Of a DNA stretch of 64,000 nucleotides, positions 1-8,582 are shown in pieces. Source of the stretch: Streptomyces luteolus. GTDB taxonomy: Bacteria > Actinomycetota > Actinomycetes > Streptomycetales > Streptomycetaceae. The notes under the pieces are model-generated. The model did no database searches. It had not been told where the DNA came from and worked only from the letters and a program-made list of their open reading frames with translations. How positions within the stretch are numbered: the first letter of the stretch is position 1; each line of letters opens with the position of its first letter. Both the position numbers and the translations under genes were made by a program. Location of the stretch: positions 1 through 64,000 of the forward strand of contig NZ_JASCIS010000007.1 in NCBI RefSeq assembly GCF_029968015.1, given 5' to 3'.

Positions 1-2
1 CC

Positions 3-116
3 GGCTACCGCAGACTCAACCACCGCTACGAACGGAAACCGGGCAACTACCTGGCCTTCCTCGGACTGGCAGCCGCGCTCTGCTGCTACAAACGGCTCCT
101 CAAACTGACCATGTAG
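3..116 (+). pseudogene. IS5-family transposase, C-terminal end only (cut by window edge)
   Basis: The frame opening at base 3 reads to a TAG at 114-116 and gives 37 residues containing HRYERKPGNYLAFLGLAAAL and then CCYKRLLKL. This is the characteristic end of Streptomyces IS5-type DDE transposases, where the last helix after the catalytic Glu carries the HRYER...Y..F pattern. The rest lies left of the window, so the element could be intact or truncated. The stretch just after the stop probably holds the right inverted repeat, but its partner is not visible. Confidence 0.75.
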
Positions 117-735
117 GACACGGTCTAAGCAGAGAACCTGTTCGGCCGCGGCGCCGACGGACAGCTTCAACCGGGCCCAAGGGTCGCGGAGTTGCCGGGC
201 AACGGTCCGCTGATCGACCGCACGTTCCGGCTCTCGCGCAGACGGCCGCCCTCGCCGGGCACACCGTCTCCGTGGTGCGCGCGCCCGGATTCCAGAGCGT
301 CTGCGTCGAGGTACGGATGGGACAGCATCCGCTGCTGCTCACCCCGCGTACGGGACCGGTGCATCCGCTGTCCGACAGGGCGGGGGCCTCGCCTTCCTGC
401 GCGTCACCTGCCCGAGGAATCCGCACGTGCCCTGCCCGCCCGGTACGCCCACCAGGGAGCTGATACGGACACTCCTAGCGAGCCCCTGGCCGAGGCGGCG
501 GCCGCAGGGCGGGACAGCGTTGGCGTCGTACTGCTCGGCGGCCCAGACAGTCGTACTGCTCGGCGACCCAGACAGCAGCACGCACGAGAGCAGGACCAGT
601 CGCACCAGTGGTACGGGGCCCGGCTCGCACCGGGAAGCGGCCCAATGTGCGCGTCGGCGCCGCCTCGGTGCCGAACTCCGCCCCGCTCGCTGCTGACCGC
701 CGAGTGCGCCCCGGCGGTCAGGCTTCAGGCTGAGC
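117..735. other. Non-coding stretch, no supported gene
   Basis: This 620-base stretch lies between the transposase tail and the convergent hydrolase gene. Several open frames cross it on both strands, but none has a recognisable domain, a good ribosome binding site and typical codon bias together. It probably holds the IS end plus degraded sequence. The only structured element seen is a 25-bp direct duplication at 525-574. Confidence 0.5.
525..574. repeat. Tandem duplication, 2 x 25 bp
   Basis: GTCGTACTGCTCGGCG followed by (G/A)CCCAGACA occurs twice head to tail with one mismatch. It lies in the gene-free interval next to the transposase remnant and looks like a replication-slippage product. 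Confidence 0.8.
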
Positions 736-1647
736 TCACTTGCTGGTGAGGCTCCACGTACCGTCGCTGCTTTCGGCGGTGCTGTTGAGGGCGGTCCACT
801 TGGCGTCGTCGAGGTGGAGGGCTGCGCGGAGGTAGGCGGAGATCGTATCGGCTGTGCGGGCGACACGGGCGGGGTCCTCGTCGGTGGTCTCGGCGACCTT
901 CTCGCCGACGATTCCGCCCATGGTGTGCTCGGCCTCGGTGATGCTGAGCAGGCTCTTGGGCGCCGGGCTGAGGTGGTAGGCGTCGGTGAACCACTCCGGC
1001 CCGCGGGTGGAGAGCTGCGAGTCGTCCTTGCCGCCCGCGACGACCAGGGCCGGGGTGGTCATGGTGGAGAAGTCCGGCTTCATGAACGGAAGGTTCTCGG
1101 CGGCGAACGGGGTGAGGGTGTCGCCGGTCCCCGTCGCCCCGATCAGCGCGCCGGCCGAAACCGCGGGGTGGGAGAAGTCCTGGCCCGCGACACCCTCGGC
1201 GTCCAGCACGCGCGCACCGAGGAGGGCGCCTGCGGTCTGGGCGCCCCAGGAGTGGCCGACCACGGCAGTGCGCTCACGGTCGGCGCGGGTCTCCAGGCCT
1301 GCCTGGGCCAGGATCTCTGGGAGGTGGTCGAGGACTGCGTGCAGGTCGGTGATCCGTACGCGCCAGATGGTGGCGAAGCGGGGGTCGTCCCAGGCGATGG
1401 CGTTGCGCCGGGAGTCCAGGTGGGTGGGCTGCACCACGGCGAATCCGGCGGCGGCCCACCGGTCGACGAGGGGCTCGTACCCGTCCAGTGACCACGCGTT
1501 CCCGTGGGAGAAAACGATCACAGGCAGGTTCCGGCCCGACCGGGGTGCGGTGACCTTTACCTGAAGGTCAATGCCGCGCCCGGGCGAGGGAACAACGATG
1601 GGCTTGACCGAGACGATCTGCTGGCTGAGCGAGTGGGACGAGGACAT
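736..1647 (-). CDS. Alpha/beta hydrolase (lipase/chlorophyllase-like)
   Basis: A 303-residue cytosolic hydrolase. The oxyanion region VIVFSHGN, the nucleophile elbow GHSWG (serine nucleophile), an acid strand near VVAGGKDD and a final EAEHTMGG histidine region appear in the order expected of the alpha/beta-hydrolase fold, closest to the chlorophyllase/PAF-acetylhydrolase-like group. The ATG giving MSSSHSLSQQ is chosen because an upstream extension would run through the operator and the divergent regulator. It faces a TetR gene across about 100 bp with two palindromes and is probably that regulator's target. The substrate cannot be told; a small ester or lactone is likely. Confidence 0.85.
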   Translation of the reverse strand: MSSSHSLSQQIVSVKPIVVPSPGRGIDLQVKVTAPRSGRNLPVIVFSHGNAWSLDGYEPLVDRWAAAGFAVVQPTHLDSRRNAIAWDDPRFATIWRVRITDLHAVLDHLPEILAQAGLETRADRERTAVVGHSWGAQTAGALLGARVLDAEGVAGQDFSHPAVSAGALIGATGTGDTLTPFAAENLPFMKPDFSTMTTPALVVAGGKDDSQLSTRGPEWFTDAYHLSPAPKSLLSITEAEHTMGGIVGEKVAETTDEDPARVARTADTISAYLRAALHLDDAKWTALNSTAESSDGTWSLTSK

Positions 1648-1684
1648 GAGGGTCCTGCACTTTCTATGAGTACCGGGATGCCAT

Positions 1685-1731
1685 AATTTGGCGGAGCGCT
1701 GTTCCGCCAAATTAGCGGAACGTTGTTCCGC
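1685..1731. promoter_or_regulatory. Twin palindromic operator for the divergent TetR gene and hydrolase
   Basis: Two dyads lie side by side. One has 11-bp arms (AATTTGGCGGA at 1685-1695 and its complement at 1703-1713, 7-bp loop). The other is GCGGAAC-GTT-GTTCCGC at 1715-1731. Both contain the half-site GCGGA(A). They sit between the hydrolase start (1647) and the TetR start (1750), where a TetR dimer pair could repress both genes. That the local TetR binds them is inferred. Confidence 0.7.
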
Positions 1732-1749
1732 GAGCAATGGGAGGCATCC

Positions 1750-2319
1750 GTGCCGGAGTCGGTCGGGGTACGCCAAGCACAGGCTCAGCGCACCCGCAGT
1801 GGTGTGCTGGAGGCCGCTGCGGCAGTCTTCGTGGACCGGGGCATCCAGGCGCCCGTCCGCGACATCGCCGAACGCGCCGGCGTCGGTGTCGGCACGGTCT
1901 ACCGCAACTTCCCGACCCGCGCGGATCTCGTCACTGCCGTCTACCGGCACCAGATCGACGCCTGCACCGCTCTCGCGCCCCGGCTTCTTGAGGAATCCGC
2001 CTCGCCGTTCACCGCTCTGGCCCTGTGGACGGACGCGTTCGTGGACTTCCTGGTGACCAAGCACGGCCTCAGCGCGGCGCTGGGGTCCGGTGACCCAGGA
2101 CTGGAGAACCTCCACGCCCTCATGCTCGACACCCTGGTCCCGGCCTGCGCGTCCCTGCTGGACGCCTGCGCCGCCACCGAGGAACTGCGCCCCGGTGTCG
2201 CCGCCTACACGCTCCTGCGCGCCATCGGAAACATCTGCATCACCGGCCCCGACTACGGCCAGGCCGACGCCAAGGACATGGTCGCCCTCCTCCTCGCCGG
2301 ATGCCGCAGCAAGGTATGA
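1750..2319 (+). CDS. TetR-family transcriptional repressor
   Basis: 189 residues. The N-terminal domain (about 10-60) has the TetR helix-turn-helix (DIAERAGVGVGTVYRNFPTR), followed by an all-helical ligand/dimer domain without a recognisable effector signature. The GTG at 1750 is preferred because GGGAGG lies just upstream; a TTG 27 bases earlier is in frame but sits inside the operator. The gene is divergent from the alpha/beta hydrolase and probably represses both itself and that gene. Downstream sequence is decayed mobile DNA. Confidence 0.9.
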   Translation: MPESVGVRQAQAQRTRSGVLEAAAAVFVDRGIQAPVRDIAERAGVGVGTVYRNFPTRADLVTAVYRHQIDACTALAPRLLEESASPFTALALWTDAFVDFLVTKHGLSAALGSGDPGLENLHALMLDTLVPACASLLDACAATEELRPGVAAYTLLRAIGNICITGPDYGQADAKDMVALLLAGCRSKV

Positions 2320-2327
2320 CGGCTCGA

Positions 2328-2612
2328 TCGGTCGACCGCCCGGCAGAACCTCGTCCTGGACGCAGCCGGGGTCGAGGACCCGGTCGTCTTCGAGGAGGAC
2401 CCGGGAAGCTCCAGCCGCCTCCACCCCCTCCAGCGCCCGAAGTTCCGCGAGCTGCTGAACTACGCGCGCGCCCGGGCGACATCGTGCACATCTCCGAGAT
2501 GTTCCGCCTCGTTAGGTCCATCGCGGAGAACGCGGCGTCGTGGATGTGCAGGGCGAGGCGGTCGCGGTGGAGGACATCGAGCACGTCGAGGATGTGCCCG
2601 GTGCCGCGTTAG
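2328..2612 (+). pseudogene. Serine recombinase (resolvase/invertase) remnant with internal micro-inversion
   Basis: The frame after 2328 reads RLDRSTARQNLVLD and EDPVVFEEDPG, then RPKFRELLNYAR, like the catalytic N-terminal domain of serine recombinases (the RxST serine region first). A frameshift in the CGCGCGCGCCC run near 2463-2475 leads to the continuation PGDIVHISEMFRLVR. The expected next segment, GTGHILDVLDVLHRDRLAL then HIHDAAFSAMDLT, is present but on the opposite strand between about 2515 and 2610. The fragment therefore carries a roughly 95-bp inversion, flanked on both sides by CGTTAG. No C-terminal DNA-binding domain follows. Family assignment rests on recalled motif similarity. 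Confidence 0.6.
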
Positions 2613-3033
2613 CACATCACCGACGGTCAGGAAGACGTCCCTGCCCCGGAGCTGCCGGTCACCCTCAACATGCCAGGCAAGGTCGCCGACTTCCTCCGCG
2701 CCGCCGAGCTGGATCCCGCCGAACGAGCCGTACTCGACCAGGGCGTCACCGTAAGGGCGCGGCCAGGGATACACCCTGCGCGTCAGCACCACCCCGGCCG
2801 TCCACCACCAGCTCCTCGCCCGCTGCCAGCCCCTCGACGGCGGCCAAGGCATCCCGGCGGCGCCAACGGCTATACCGATGTTCCCCGAGGCCGAACTCGG
2901 CTTCTCCATAGGCGAATCCGCACTCGCCCTCGTCGCTCATCTTCCGGACCGGCTCGCAGGCCCGGCCTTGCTCGACGAGGTGTCCCCTGCCCTGGCCGAT
3001 CTCGGGCGGCGGGCGGGCGCAGTGCGCTCGTAA
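2613..3033 (+). pseudogene. Frameshifted small actinobacterial protein of unknown function
   Basis: From 2613 the frame reads HITDGQEDVPAPELPVTL then NMPGKVADFLRAAELDPAER. A one-base frame change around 2745-2767 gives GYTLRVSTTPAVHHQLLARC and ends RRAGAVRS at a TAA (3031-3033). Codon bias in both halves is typical of Streptomyces coding DNA, so a single broken gene is more likely than two ORFs. No start codon is visible in frame after the upstream TAG at 2610, so the 5' end is also lost, at the junction with the recombinase fragment. The family was not identified. Confidence 0.45.
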
Positions 3034-3138
3034 GGACCGGGGCGTACGTACTCGATCGCCGGACGCCTCGATTCGAACCGTCCGGCGATTGCGTACGGCC
3101 CCGCAGGGCGACAGCGCGGGACGTGAAATGGGCCCCGC

Positions 3139-3687
3139 CTACTGCAGGTTGGTGTGCCGTGCCTGCATCGCGCCGTGGACGCCGGGGGTCGCGGCCGTGA
3201 TGTCGAGGATCAGCGCGTCGAGCAGCAGCAGTGCGCTCTGCTCGAACAGCGAGCCGCCGAACTGGTTCGACCCGGCCGTCGGCACCTCGATCACGGCGTT
3301 CGCGAGGCCGGCGAGAGAGCTGTCGCCGCGGGTCGTCACGGCGAGCAGGTGCGCCCCCGAGGCGCGGGCCAGGTGGGCGAGGTGGAGGGTCACGGGCGTC
3401 TCGCCGGATCCGGAGATCATGATCAGCCCATCGCCCTCGCCGATCGACGGCGCGGTGGCCTCCCCGACGGCGTGTGCCTCGAAGCCTGCGTGCATCAGGC
3501 GCATCGCGGACATCTGCGCGACGAGCCCCGAGCGGCCCTGCCCGGAGCAGAACCAGCGGCGCCCCTGGACGGTGAACATGGCTGCGGCGCGGGCCATTTG
3601 GGCATCGGAGACCTCCGACAGTGCGCCGGAGATCTCGTCCCGCACCGTGAACCAACTGGTGGAGGTGTTCATGGTGGATTCGTTCAC
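3139..3687 (-). CDS. SIS-domain sugar isomerase, 6-phospho-3-hexuloisomerase-like
   Basis: 182 residues forming a single SIS domain. The motifs SGQGRSGLVAQMSAMRLMH, GDGLIMISGSGETPVTL and GSLFEQSALLLLD match the phospho-3-hexuloisomerase (PHI/HxlB) family, which interconverts 3-hexulose 6-phosphates and fructose 6-phosphate. The GTG at 3687 overlaps the upstream dehydrogenase stop (GTGA); an ATG at 3672 is an alternative. It is last in a five-gene sugar operon. No hexulose-phosphate synthase of the ribulose-monophosphate type accompanies it, so formaldehyde fixation is unlikely. It probably isomerises a phosphorylated ketose made by the neighbouring kinase and epimerase. Confidence 0.85.
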   Translation of the reverse strand: MNESTMNTSTSWFTVRDEISGALSEVSDAQMARAAAMFTVQGRRWFCSGQGRSGLVAQMSAMRLMHAGFEAHAVGEATAPSIGEGDGLIMISGSGETPVTLHLAHLARASGAHLLAVTTRGDSSLAGLANAVIEVPTAGSNQFGGSLFEQSALLLLDALILDITAATPGVHGAMQARHTNLQ

Positions 3688-4751
3688 AGGTACACAACCG
3701 TCTTGAGGGAGCCTGGGGTGAGGTCGGCGTTGAGCGCGTCCTCGGCGTGGTCGAGGTCGAAGCGGCCGGTGACGAGCGAGCCCAGGTCGACCTGCCCGGC
3801 CGCGGCCAGCTGAGCGGCGACGGGCCAGGTGTCGGTGTAGCGGAAGACGCCGGTCACCTTGAGTTCGCGGTTCTGGATCACCGGGATGGGCAGGGGCACG
3901 TCGTCGGCGCCCATGCCCACGAGTACGACGGTGCCCGCGCCGCGTACCGCCGTGATGCCGGACCGGACGGCCGGGGTGGCGCCGGAGCAGTCGATGAAGG
4001 CGTCCACGCCGAGGTCGGCTACGGAGTCGGTCATCGGGTCGAGCGTGCTCGTCGCGCCGTACCGCTCGGCCATCGCGCGCCGCTCGGCCACCGGGTCGGA
4101 GACGATCACCTCACTCGCGCCGAACGCCTTCGCGGACTGGGCGGCGATGACGCCGATCGGTCCAGCTCCTGCGATCAACACCCGTGATCCGGGGGCGACT
4201 TCGGCCTTGCGGCTGGCCCAGATGCCGACCGAGAGGGGTTCGAGGAGCGCGGCGACGTCGTCGGTGAGCGTGTCCGGCACGGGGTGGGCGAACGGCGCCT
4301 GGATGGTCACGTACTCCTGGAACGCGCCGTCGACCGGCGGGGTCGCGTAGAACTCCATGTGCGGGCAGAGGTTGTAGCGGCCCGCCGCGCACTGGGCGCA
4401 GACGCGGCAGGGGCGCTGCGGTTCGATCGCGACGCGCTCGCCGATCCGGGTGTCGGGCACGGCCGCTCCGACGGCGACGACGCGGCCCGAGACCTCGTGG
4501 CCGAGGACGAGGGGCGCGTCTACGACGAAGTCACCGATCCGGCCTTCGCGGTAGTAGTGCACGTCCGAGCCGCAGACGCCGACGGACGCCACCTGGATGA
4601 GGACTTCGTCGTCGGCGGGGACCGGCACCGGCCGTTCCTCGACGCGGATCCGGCCCTTGGCGACCAGGACGGAGGCGCGCATGGTGCGGGGGATGTCCGC
4701 GCTTCCGGTGACCGTGCTTCCGGTGACCGCGCTGCCGATGGTCGTGCTCAT
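3684..4751 (-). CDS. Zinc-dependent polyol/sugar dehydrogenase (MDR family)
   Basis: 355 residues. The catalytic-zinc motifs GVCGSDVHYY and GHEVSG are present, with the structural-zinc cysteine cluster PCRVCAQCAAGRYNLC and a Rossmann AGAGPIGVIAA motif. This matches the sorbitol/xylitol/L-iditol dehydrogenase branch of medium-chain dehydrogenases, which oxidise a polyol or sugar hydroxyl with NAD(P)+. The start follows a GGAGG-type site and overlaps the epimerase stop by ATGA. The N-terminus carries a short Gly/Ser/Thr-rich extension (MSTTIGSAVTGSTVTGSAD) coded by 15-bp-like repeats. It probably supplies the ketose to the FGGY kinase in the same operon. Confidence 0.9.
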   Translation of the reverse strand: MSTTIGSAVTGSTVTGSADIPRTMRASVLVAKGRIRVEERPVPVPADDEVLIQVASVGVCGSDVHYYREGRIGDFVVDAPLVLGHEVSGRVVAVGAAVPDTRIGERVAIEPQRPCRVCAQCAAGRYNLCPHMEFYATPPVDGAFQEYVTIQAPFAHPVPDTLTDDVAALLEPLSVGIWASRKAEVAPGSRVLIAGAGPIGVIAAQSAKAFGASEVIVSDPVAERRAMAERYGATSTLDPMTDSVADLGVDAFIDCSGATPAVRSGITAVRGAGTVVLVGMGADDVPLPIPVIQNRELKVTGVFRYTDTWPVAAQLAAAGQVDLGSLVTGRFDLDHAEDALNADLTPGSLKTVVYL

Positions 4752-5425
4752 GGGGTGTCCTCCTTGCGGGATGGCGTGGTGAGGTCGAAGAGGCGCCGTC
4801 CGATGACGATGTAGGTCGCGCCGGCGGCGAGCACGCGGTCGAGGTTGTCCTCGCCGACGCCGCCGTCGACTCCGACCGGGGTGGTGGGCGCGGCCTGGCG
4901 GACCTTGCCGAGCAGTGCCGGGTCCGAACTGCCGCGGGTGCCGGGCTCGATGAGCATCACGAGCAGCCCGTCGACGTACGGCAGGACGTCGGCGCACGAC
5001 TCAAGGGACGTGTCCGGGGCGAGGGCGAGCCAGGGGCTGACGGCGCTCGCGCGGATGGTCTCGGCCACGGCCGGGGCGTCCGGCACGCCCTCGTACGGGA
5101 ACGTGATGCGGGCGATCCCGGGGCGGCTGACGGCGTCCAGCGCGTCCAGGGCGCCCGCTGTCAGCAGGTGGACGTCGACGGGGCCGGTCCCGGCGTCGGC
5201 GAGGTCGCGGATCTGGTCGACGCCGACTCCGGTGCGCCGGTCTGCGAAGACGTCGGCGTGCACCCAGTGCTGCTGGTCGGCGAGCAACTGGGCGGCGGCC
5301 GGGCGGTGTTGGGGCGGGACCGCGTACAGGCTCCCGGCCAGGGCGGCGCCGGGGCTGTTCCGTACCCGGTCGGCCAGTTCCGTGTTGAACGGACAGGTGG
5401 CCGTGCAGGCAGACAGGCCGGTCAT
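4748..5425 (-). CDS. Ribulose-phosphate 3-epimerase-like TIM barrel
   Basis: 225 residues. Metal-ligand positions of ribulose-phosphate 3-epimerases appear in order: H and D in WVHADVFAD, the H of VDVHLL, and the D of VGVDGGV. The phosphate loop is near VMLIEPG and the C-terminal glycine-rich strand near TYIVIGRRLF. The family epimerises C3 of ketose phosphates, and paralogues act on D-allulose or other hexulose 6-phosphates. ATGA overlaps couple it to the kinase upstream and the dehydrogenase downstream. Together with the PHI-like isomerase, this suggests processing of a hexulose or pentulose phosphate rather than a housekeeping pentose-phosphate role. Confidence 0.75.
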   Translation of the reverse strand: MTGLSACTATCPFNTELADRVRNSPGAALAGSLYAVPPQHRPAAAQLLADQQHWVHADVFADRRTGVGVDQIRDLADAGTGPVDVHLLTAGALDALDAVSRPGIARITFPYEGVPDAPAVAETIRASAVSPWLALAPDTSLESCADVLPYVDGLLVMLIEPGTRGSSDPALLGKVRQAAPTTPVGVDGGVGEDNLDRVLAAGATYIVIGRRLFDLTTPSRKEDTP

Positions 5426-6909
5426 CGTTGCGCCTGCCCGTCGAAGCCGGTCCAGTCGGCGACGGTCAGATACCGGTCGAGGAGCTGTTCGCGCAGGTCG
5501 GCGGTACCGGGGCGAGGCGTCGCGACGGTTTCGGTGCGCGGCGCCCATGCCTGGCGGAGCTCGCGTACGCCGGTGCCGGTGAGTACGGCCGCGGACTGGA
5601 TGGCGGCGCCGCGGGCGGTCGCCTCGTCGGCGTCCGCGGGGTCGGCGATGACCACCTCGCGGCCCGTCAGATCGGCGAGGATCTGCCGGTACGCCGCCGA
5701 GCGTGCGCCGCCGCCGGTGATCAGGACCTTCCCTGAGGTGGCGATGCCTGCGGCGTTCATGTTCGCCTCGCCGCGCAGCAGGCCGAGTACGACGCCGTCG
5801 TGCGCGGCTCGGGCGATCTCCTCGCGGGTGGTGGCGGAGGTGATCCCGGCGAGCATGCCGCTGGCGGTGGGGCGGTTCGGTTTGCGTTCGCCGTCGAGGA
5901 ACGCCGCGAGCACCGGGCAGCGCAGCGGGTCCGCCGTGAGCGCGAGGCGGCCCAGTTCCTTGTGGTCGACGCCGAGGATTCCGGCAGCCCAGTCGGTGAC
6001 GCGGGCGGCGTTGAGCGTGGACACCAGCGGCAGGTAGCCACCGGCGCAGTCGGCGACGCCGTCGACGAGCCCGGAGGTGTCGAAGACCGGGTCCAGGGAG
6101 GTGGTGAAGACGACGCCCGAGGTGGCGATGGTGTAGACGACGTCGCCGGGCTCGACCGCGAGCCCGAGCCCGGCCGCGTGCTGGTCACCACCGCCCGGAC
6201 CGATGACGACGTCCGGACGCAGACCGAGGGCGCTCACGGCCTGCGGCGTGATGCCACCGGCCGGCTCGTCCGGGCCGAGCACCTCGGGCAGCGTCGAGGA
6301 CCAGTCGCGTACCGGGTCGACGAGTGCGAGGTACTCGTCCAGATACCGGTGTTCCGCGGCGCTCCAGTAGCCCGTACCGGATGCCTCGGAGCGGTCGGTG
6401 ACGTGCCGGCCGGACAGGCGCAGCGTCAGCCAGTCGTGCGGCAGGCAGATGCGGGCGAGGCGGGCGAAGTTCTCCGGCTCGTGCTCGGCGAACCAGGCGA
6501 GCTTGCTCAGCGTGAACGCGGACGTCGGCAGCGAGCCGACCGCCTTCACCCAGGAGTCCGCGCCGATCCGCGCGCGCAGCCGGTCGAGCTGGGGCGCGCT
6601 CGTGGTGTCGTTCCAGAGCTTGGCCGGGCGGATCACCTCGCCGTCGACGTCAAGCGGCACCAGGCCGTGGCACTGCGCGGCGACGGAGATCGCGGCGATG
6701 TCCGTCCTGTCGACGGCGGCGTGCGTCACCGCCGCGTCCAGGGCGTGCTCGAACGCGCTCCACCACTTCGACGGATGCTGCTCGCTGCGGGGCGCGAACG
6801 CGGGCGGGTGCGGCGCCGAGCCGCTGCCCAGCAGCCGTCCGCTGTCCAGATCGCGCAGTTCGACCTTGCACGACTGGGTCGAGCTGTCGACCCCGACGAC
6901 TACAGGCAC
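5422..6909 (-). CDS. FGGY-family carbohydrate kinase (xylulokinase-like)
   Basis: 495 residues. The ATPase-fold phosphate loop GVDSSTQS opens the protein, with GPGGGDQHAAGLG in the middle and a C-terminal adenosine motif ITGGGARSAAYRQ. This is an FGGY ketose kinase related to xylulokinase. The start is a GTG directly after AAAGGAG. It lies 29 bases after the MFS porter and overlaps the epimerase by ATGA, so it is co-transcribed with both. The substrate is probably the ketose formed by the operon's dehydrogenase; xylulose is the default guess, but the epimerase/isomerase pair argues for something less common. Confidence 0.9.
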   Translation of the reverse strand: MPVVVGVDSSTQSCKVELRDLDSGRLLGSGSAPHPPAFAPRSEQHPSKWWSAFEHALDAAVTHAAVDRTDIAAISVAAQCHGLVPLDVDGEVIRPAKLWNDTTSAPQLDRLRARIGADSWVKAVGSLPTSAFTLSKLAWFAEHEPENFARLARICLPHDWLTLRLSGRHVTDRSEASGTGYWSAAEHRYLDEYLALVDPVRDWSSTLPEVLGPDEPAGGITPQAVSALGLRPDVVIGPGGGDQHAAGLGLAVEPGDVVYTIATSGVVFTTSLDPVFDTSGLVDGVADCAGGYLPLVSTLNAARVTDWAAGILGVDHKELGRLALTADPLRCPVLAAFLDGERKPNRPTASGMLAGITSATTREEIARAAHDGVVLGLLRGEANMNAAGIATSGKVLITGGGARSAAYRQILADLTGREVVIADPADADEATARGAAIQSAAVLTGTGVRELRQAWAPRTETVATPRPGTADLREQLLDRYLTVADWTGFDGQAQR

Positions 6910-6938
6910 GGGGAGAACTCCTTTGCTACGTAGATCGG

Positions 6939-8387
6939 TTACTGACCGACGGTCCGGCGGGCGGCGCGCGGCTGGAAGGTGCCGTCGTGCAGCGAGTTCT
7001 CGATCTCTTCCAGAGTGCGCCCCTTGGTCTCCGGGACGCAGCGCAGGACGAAGAAGAACGCGAACACGGAGACGGCCCCGTACAGCCAGAAGGTGCCCGA
7101 GGCGCCGATCGCGCCGATCAGGGAGAGGGCGGTGAGGCTGACCAGGAGGTCGGACGTCCACATGGACACGGAGGCGAGTCCGGTGCCCTTGCCGCGTACG
7201 GCGAGCGGGATGACCTCCGAGTTCAGCAGCCAGATGACCACGGAGAGGCTGCCGCCGTTGAAGGCGATGTACGCGAGCATGGCCGCCACGACCACCCAGC
7301 GCTCTCCGCCCGTGGGGTCTCCCCCGATGAAGGCGGCGCCGAGGACGACGAGCGCGACGACCGAGGCGGGGATGAACAGCAGCAGGAGCCGTCGGCGTCC
7401 GACCCGGTCGACCATGAAGGTGCCGACGACGGTCATCGCGACGAGCACCACGCCGACCCCGATGGTGGCGAGGATCGAGGCGGACTTGCCGAAGCCGGAG
7501 TCGGTGAGGATGGTCGGCGCGTAGTAGATCACCGCGTTGATGCCGGTCAGCTGACACAGGACCGAGATGCCGACGGCGGCGGTAAGCGCGGGGCGCACCC
7601 AGCGCTGACGCAGGTCGGCCCAGCTGCCGCCCGCCTCCTGGTGCACCGACTCGATCTCGGTGACTTCCCGGGCGGCGGTGGCGTGGTCCCCGCGGATCCG
7701 GGCAAGAACGCCGCGCGCCTCGTCCTGGCGCCCCTGGGATACGAGCCAGCGCGGGCTCTCGGGAAGTCTGAGCATTCCGGCGAAGAGCACGACACCCGGT
7801 ATGACGGCGAGCGCGAACATCCACCGCCAGTGCCCCTGGATGCCGTAGCCGACCAGATAGGAGACCAACTGGCCGCCCGCGATCATCAGTTGGAACAGCA
7901 CCACGAGGGAACCGCGGCGCTCGGCCGGTGCGACCTCGGCGATGTATACGGGCAGGATCTGCGTGACCGCGCCGACGGCGAGGCCGAGCACGAACCGCGT
8001 GATGACGAGCGAGGCGGCGTCGGGCGCGACGGCGGTGCCGATCGCGCCGACCACGAAGAGGATCGCCACCGCGAGGACCGTGCGCCTGCGTCCGAACCGG
8101 TCGGAGATCGGCCCGCTGCCGAGCGCGCCGACGATGCCGCCGACCAGGATCGCGCTGGTCACCAACTGTTTGCCGAACGTGCCGAGCCCGAACTCGGCGC
8201 TGACGTCGAGCAGCGCCGACGAGATGATCCCGGTGTCGTACCCGAAGAGCAGTCCGCCGAGCGCCGCGATGGCGACCACGAACAGCATGAAGCGCGCGCT
8301 GTTCGCGGGCGGCGGGCCCGTCGGGGTGCTGGTGATGACTGCGGAACTGTGTGATTCCCGGCTCGCATGCCGTTCAACAGTGTCCAC
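6939..8387 (-). CDS. Sugar porter (MFS, SP family)
   Basis: 482 residues with 12 predicted membrane helices and the signatures of proton-coupled sugar porters: DRFGRRR after TM2, PESPRWLVSQGR before the central loop, VGRRRLLLLF after TM8 and PETKGRTLEEIE at the end. It imports a monosaccharide or polyol. The GTG at 8387 is chosen because GGAGGAGAA lies just upstream. First gene of the operon, divergent from the SorC regulator, so it marks the promoter side. Confidence 0.93.
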   Translation of the reverse strand: MDTVERHASRESHSSAVITSTPTGPPPANSARFMLFVVAIAALGGLLFGYDTGIISSALLDVSAEFGLGTFGKQLVTSAILVGGIVGALGSGPISDRFGRRRTVLAVAILFVVGAIGTAVAPDAASLVITRFVLGLAVGAVTQILPVYIAEVAPAERRGSLVVLFQLMIAGGQLVSYLVGYGIQGHWRWMFALAVIPGVVLFAGMLRLPESPRWLVSQGRQDEARGVLARIRGDHATAAREVTEIESVHQEAGGSWADLRQRWVRPALTAAVGISVLCQLTGINAVIYYAPTILTDSGFGKSASILATIGVGVVLVAMTVVGTFMVDRVGRRRLLLLFIPASVVALVVLGAAFIGGDPTGGERWVVVAAMLAYIAFNGGSLSVVIWLLNSEVIPLAVRGKGTGLASVSMWTSDLLVSLTALSLIGAIGASGTFWLYGAVSVFAFFFVLRCVPETKGRTLEEIENSLHDGTFQPRAARRTVGQ

Positions 8388-8483
8388 TTCTCCTCCTCCA
8401 CTTCGAGGACGGCCCTGAGGGCGCTCGGCCCGGCCGTGTTTCACCGACATGAAATGCTCGCGTTGCCCATACGTCAAAACCCC

Positions 8484-8497
8484 CGCCCATATGGGCG
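8484..8497. promoter_or_regulatory. Perfect palindrome CGCCCATATGGGCG, candidate SorC operator
   Basis: A 14-bp perfect dyad lies in the 195-bp gap between the divergent porter and SorC genes. A degenerate half-site GCCCATACG sits 20 bp to its left, and the core CCATATGG recurs around the SorC start codon (8579-8586). The spacing suits a tetrameric SorC-type regulator contacting several sites. Binding is inferred. Confidence 0.5.
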
Positions 8498-8530
8498 CGA
8501 GGTGGCGGTAGGCTGGTGATCGCATTACAC

Positions 8531-8580
8531 GGTGGAAGCCAGACGAAGCCAGACGAAGCCAGAGGAAGCCAGAGGAGGCC
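8531..8580. repeat. Tandem decamers (AGACGAAGCC-like, about 5 units) before the SorC start
   Basis: Five consecutive 10-bp units ending in GAAGCC or GAGGCC occupy the leader of the SorC gene. The last unit, AGAGGAGGCC, supplies the Shine-Dalgarno sequence for the ATG at 8583. One helical turn per unit could matter for protein binding, or the array may simply be slippage-prone and alter ribosome-site spacing. Confidence 0.8.
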
Positions 8581-8582
8581 AT

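Noticed and set aside
4748..5425. Assignment as 3-hexulose-6-phosphate synthase (partner of PHI)
   Set aside because: The metal ligands and loops fit ribulose-phosphate 3-epimerase, not the orotidylate-decarboxylase-like synthase.
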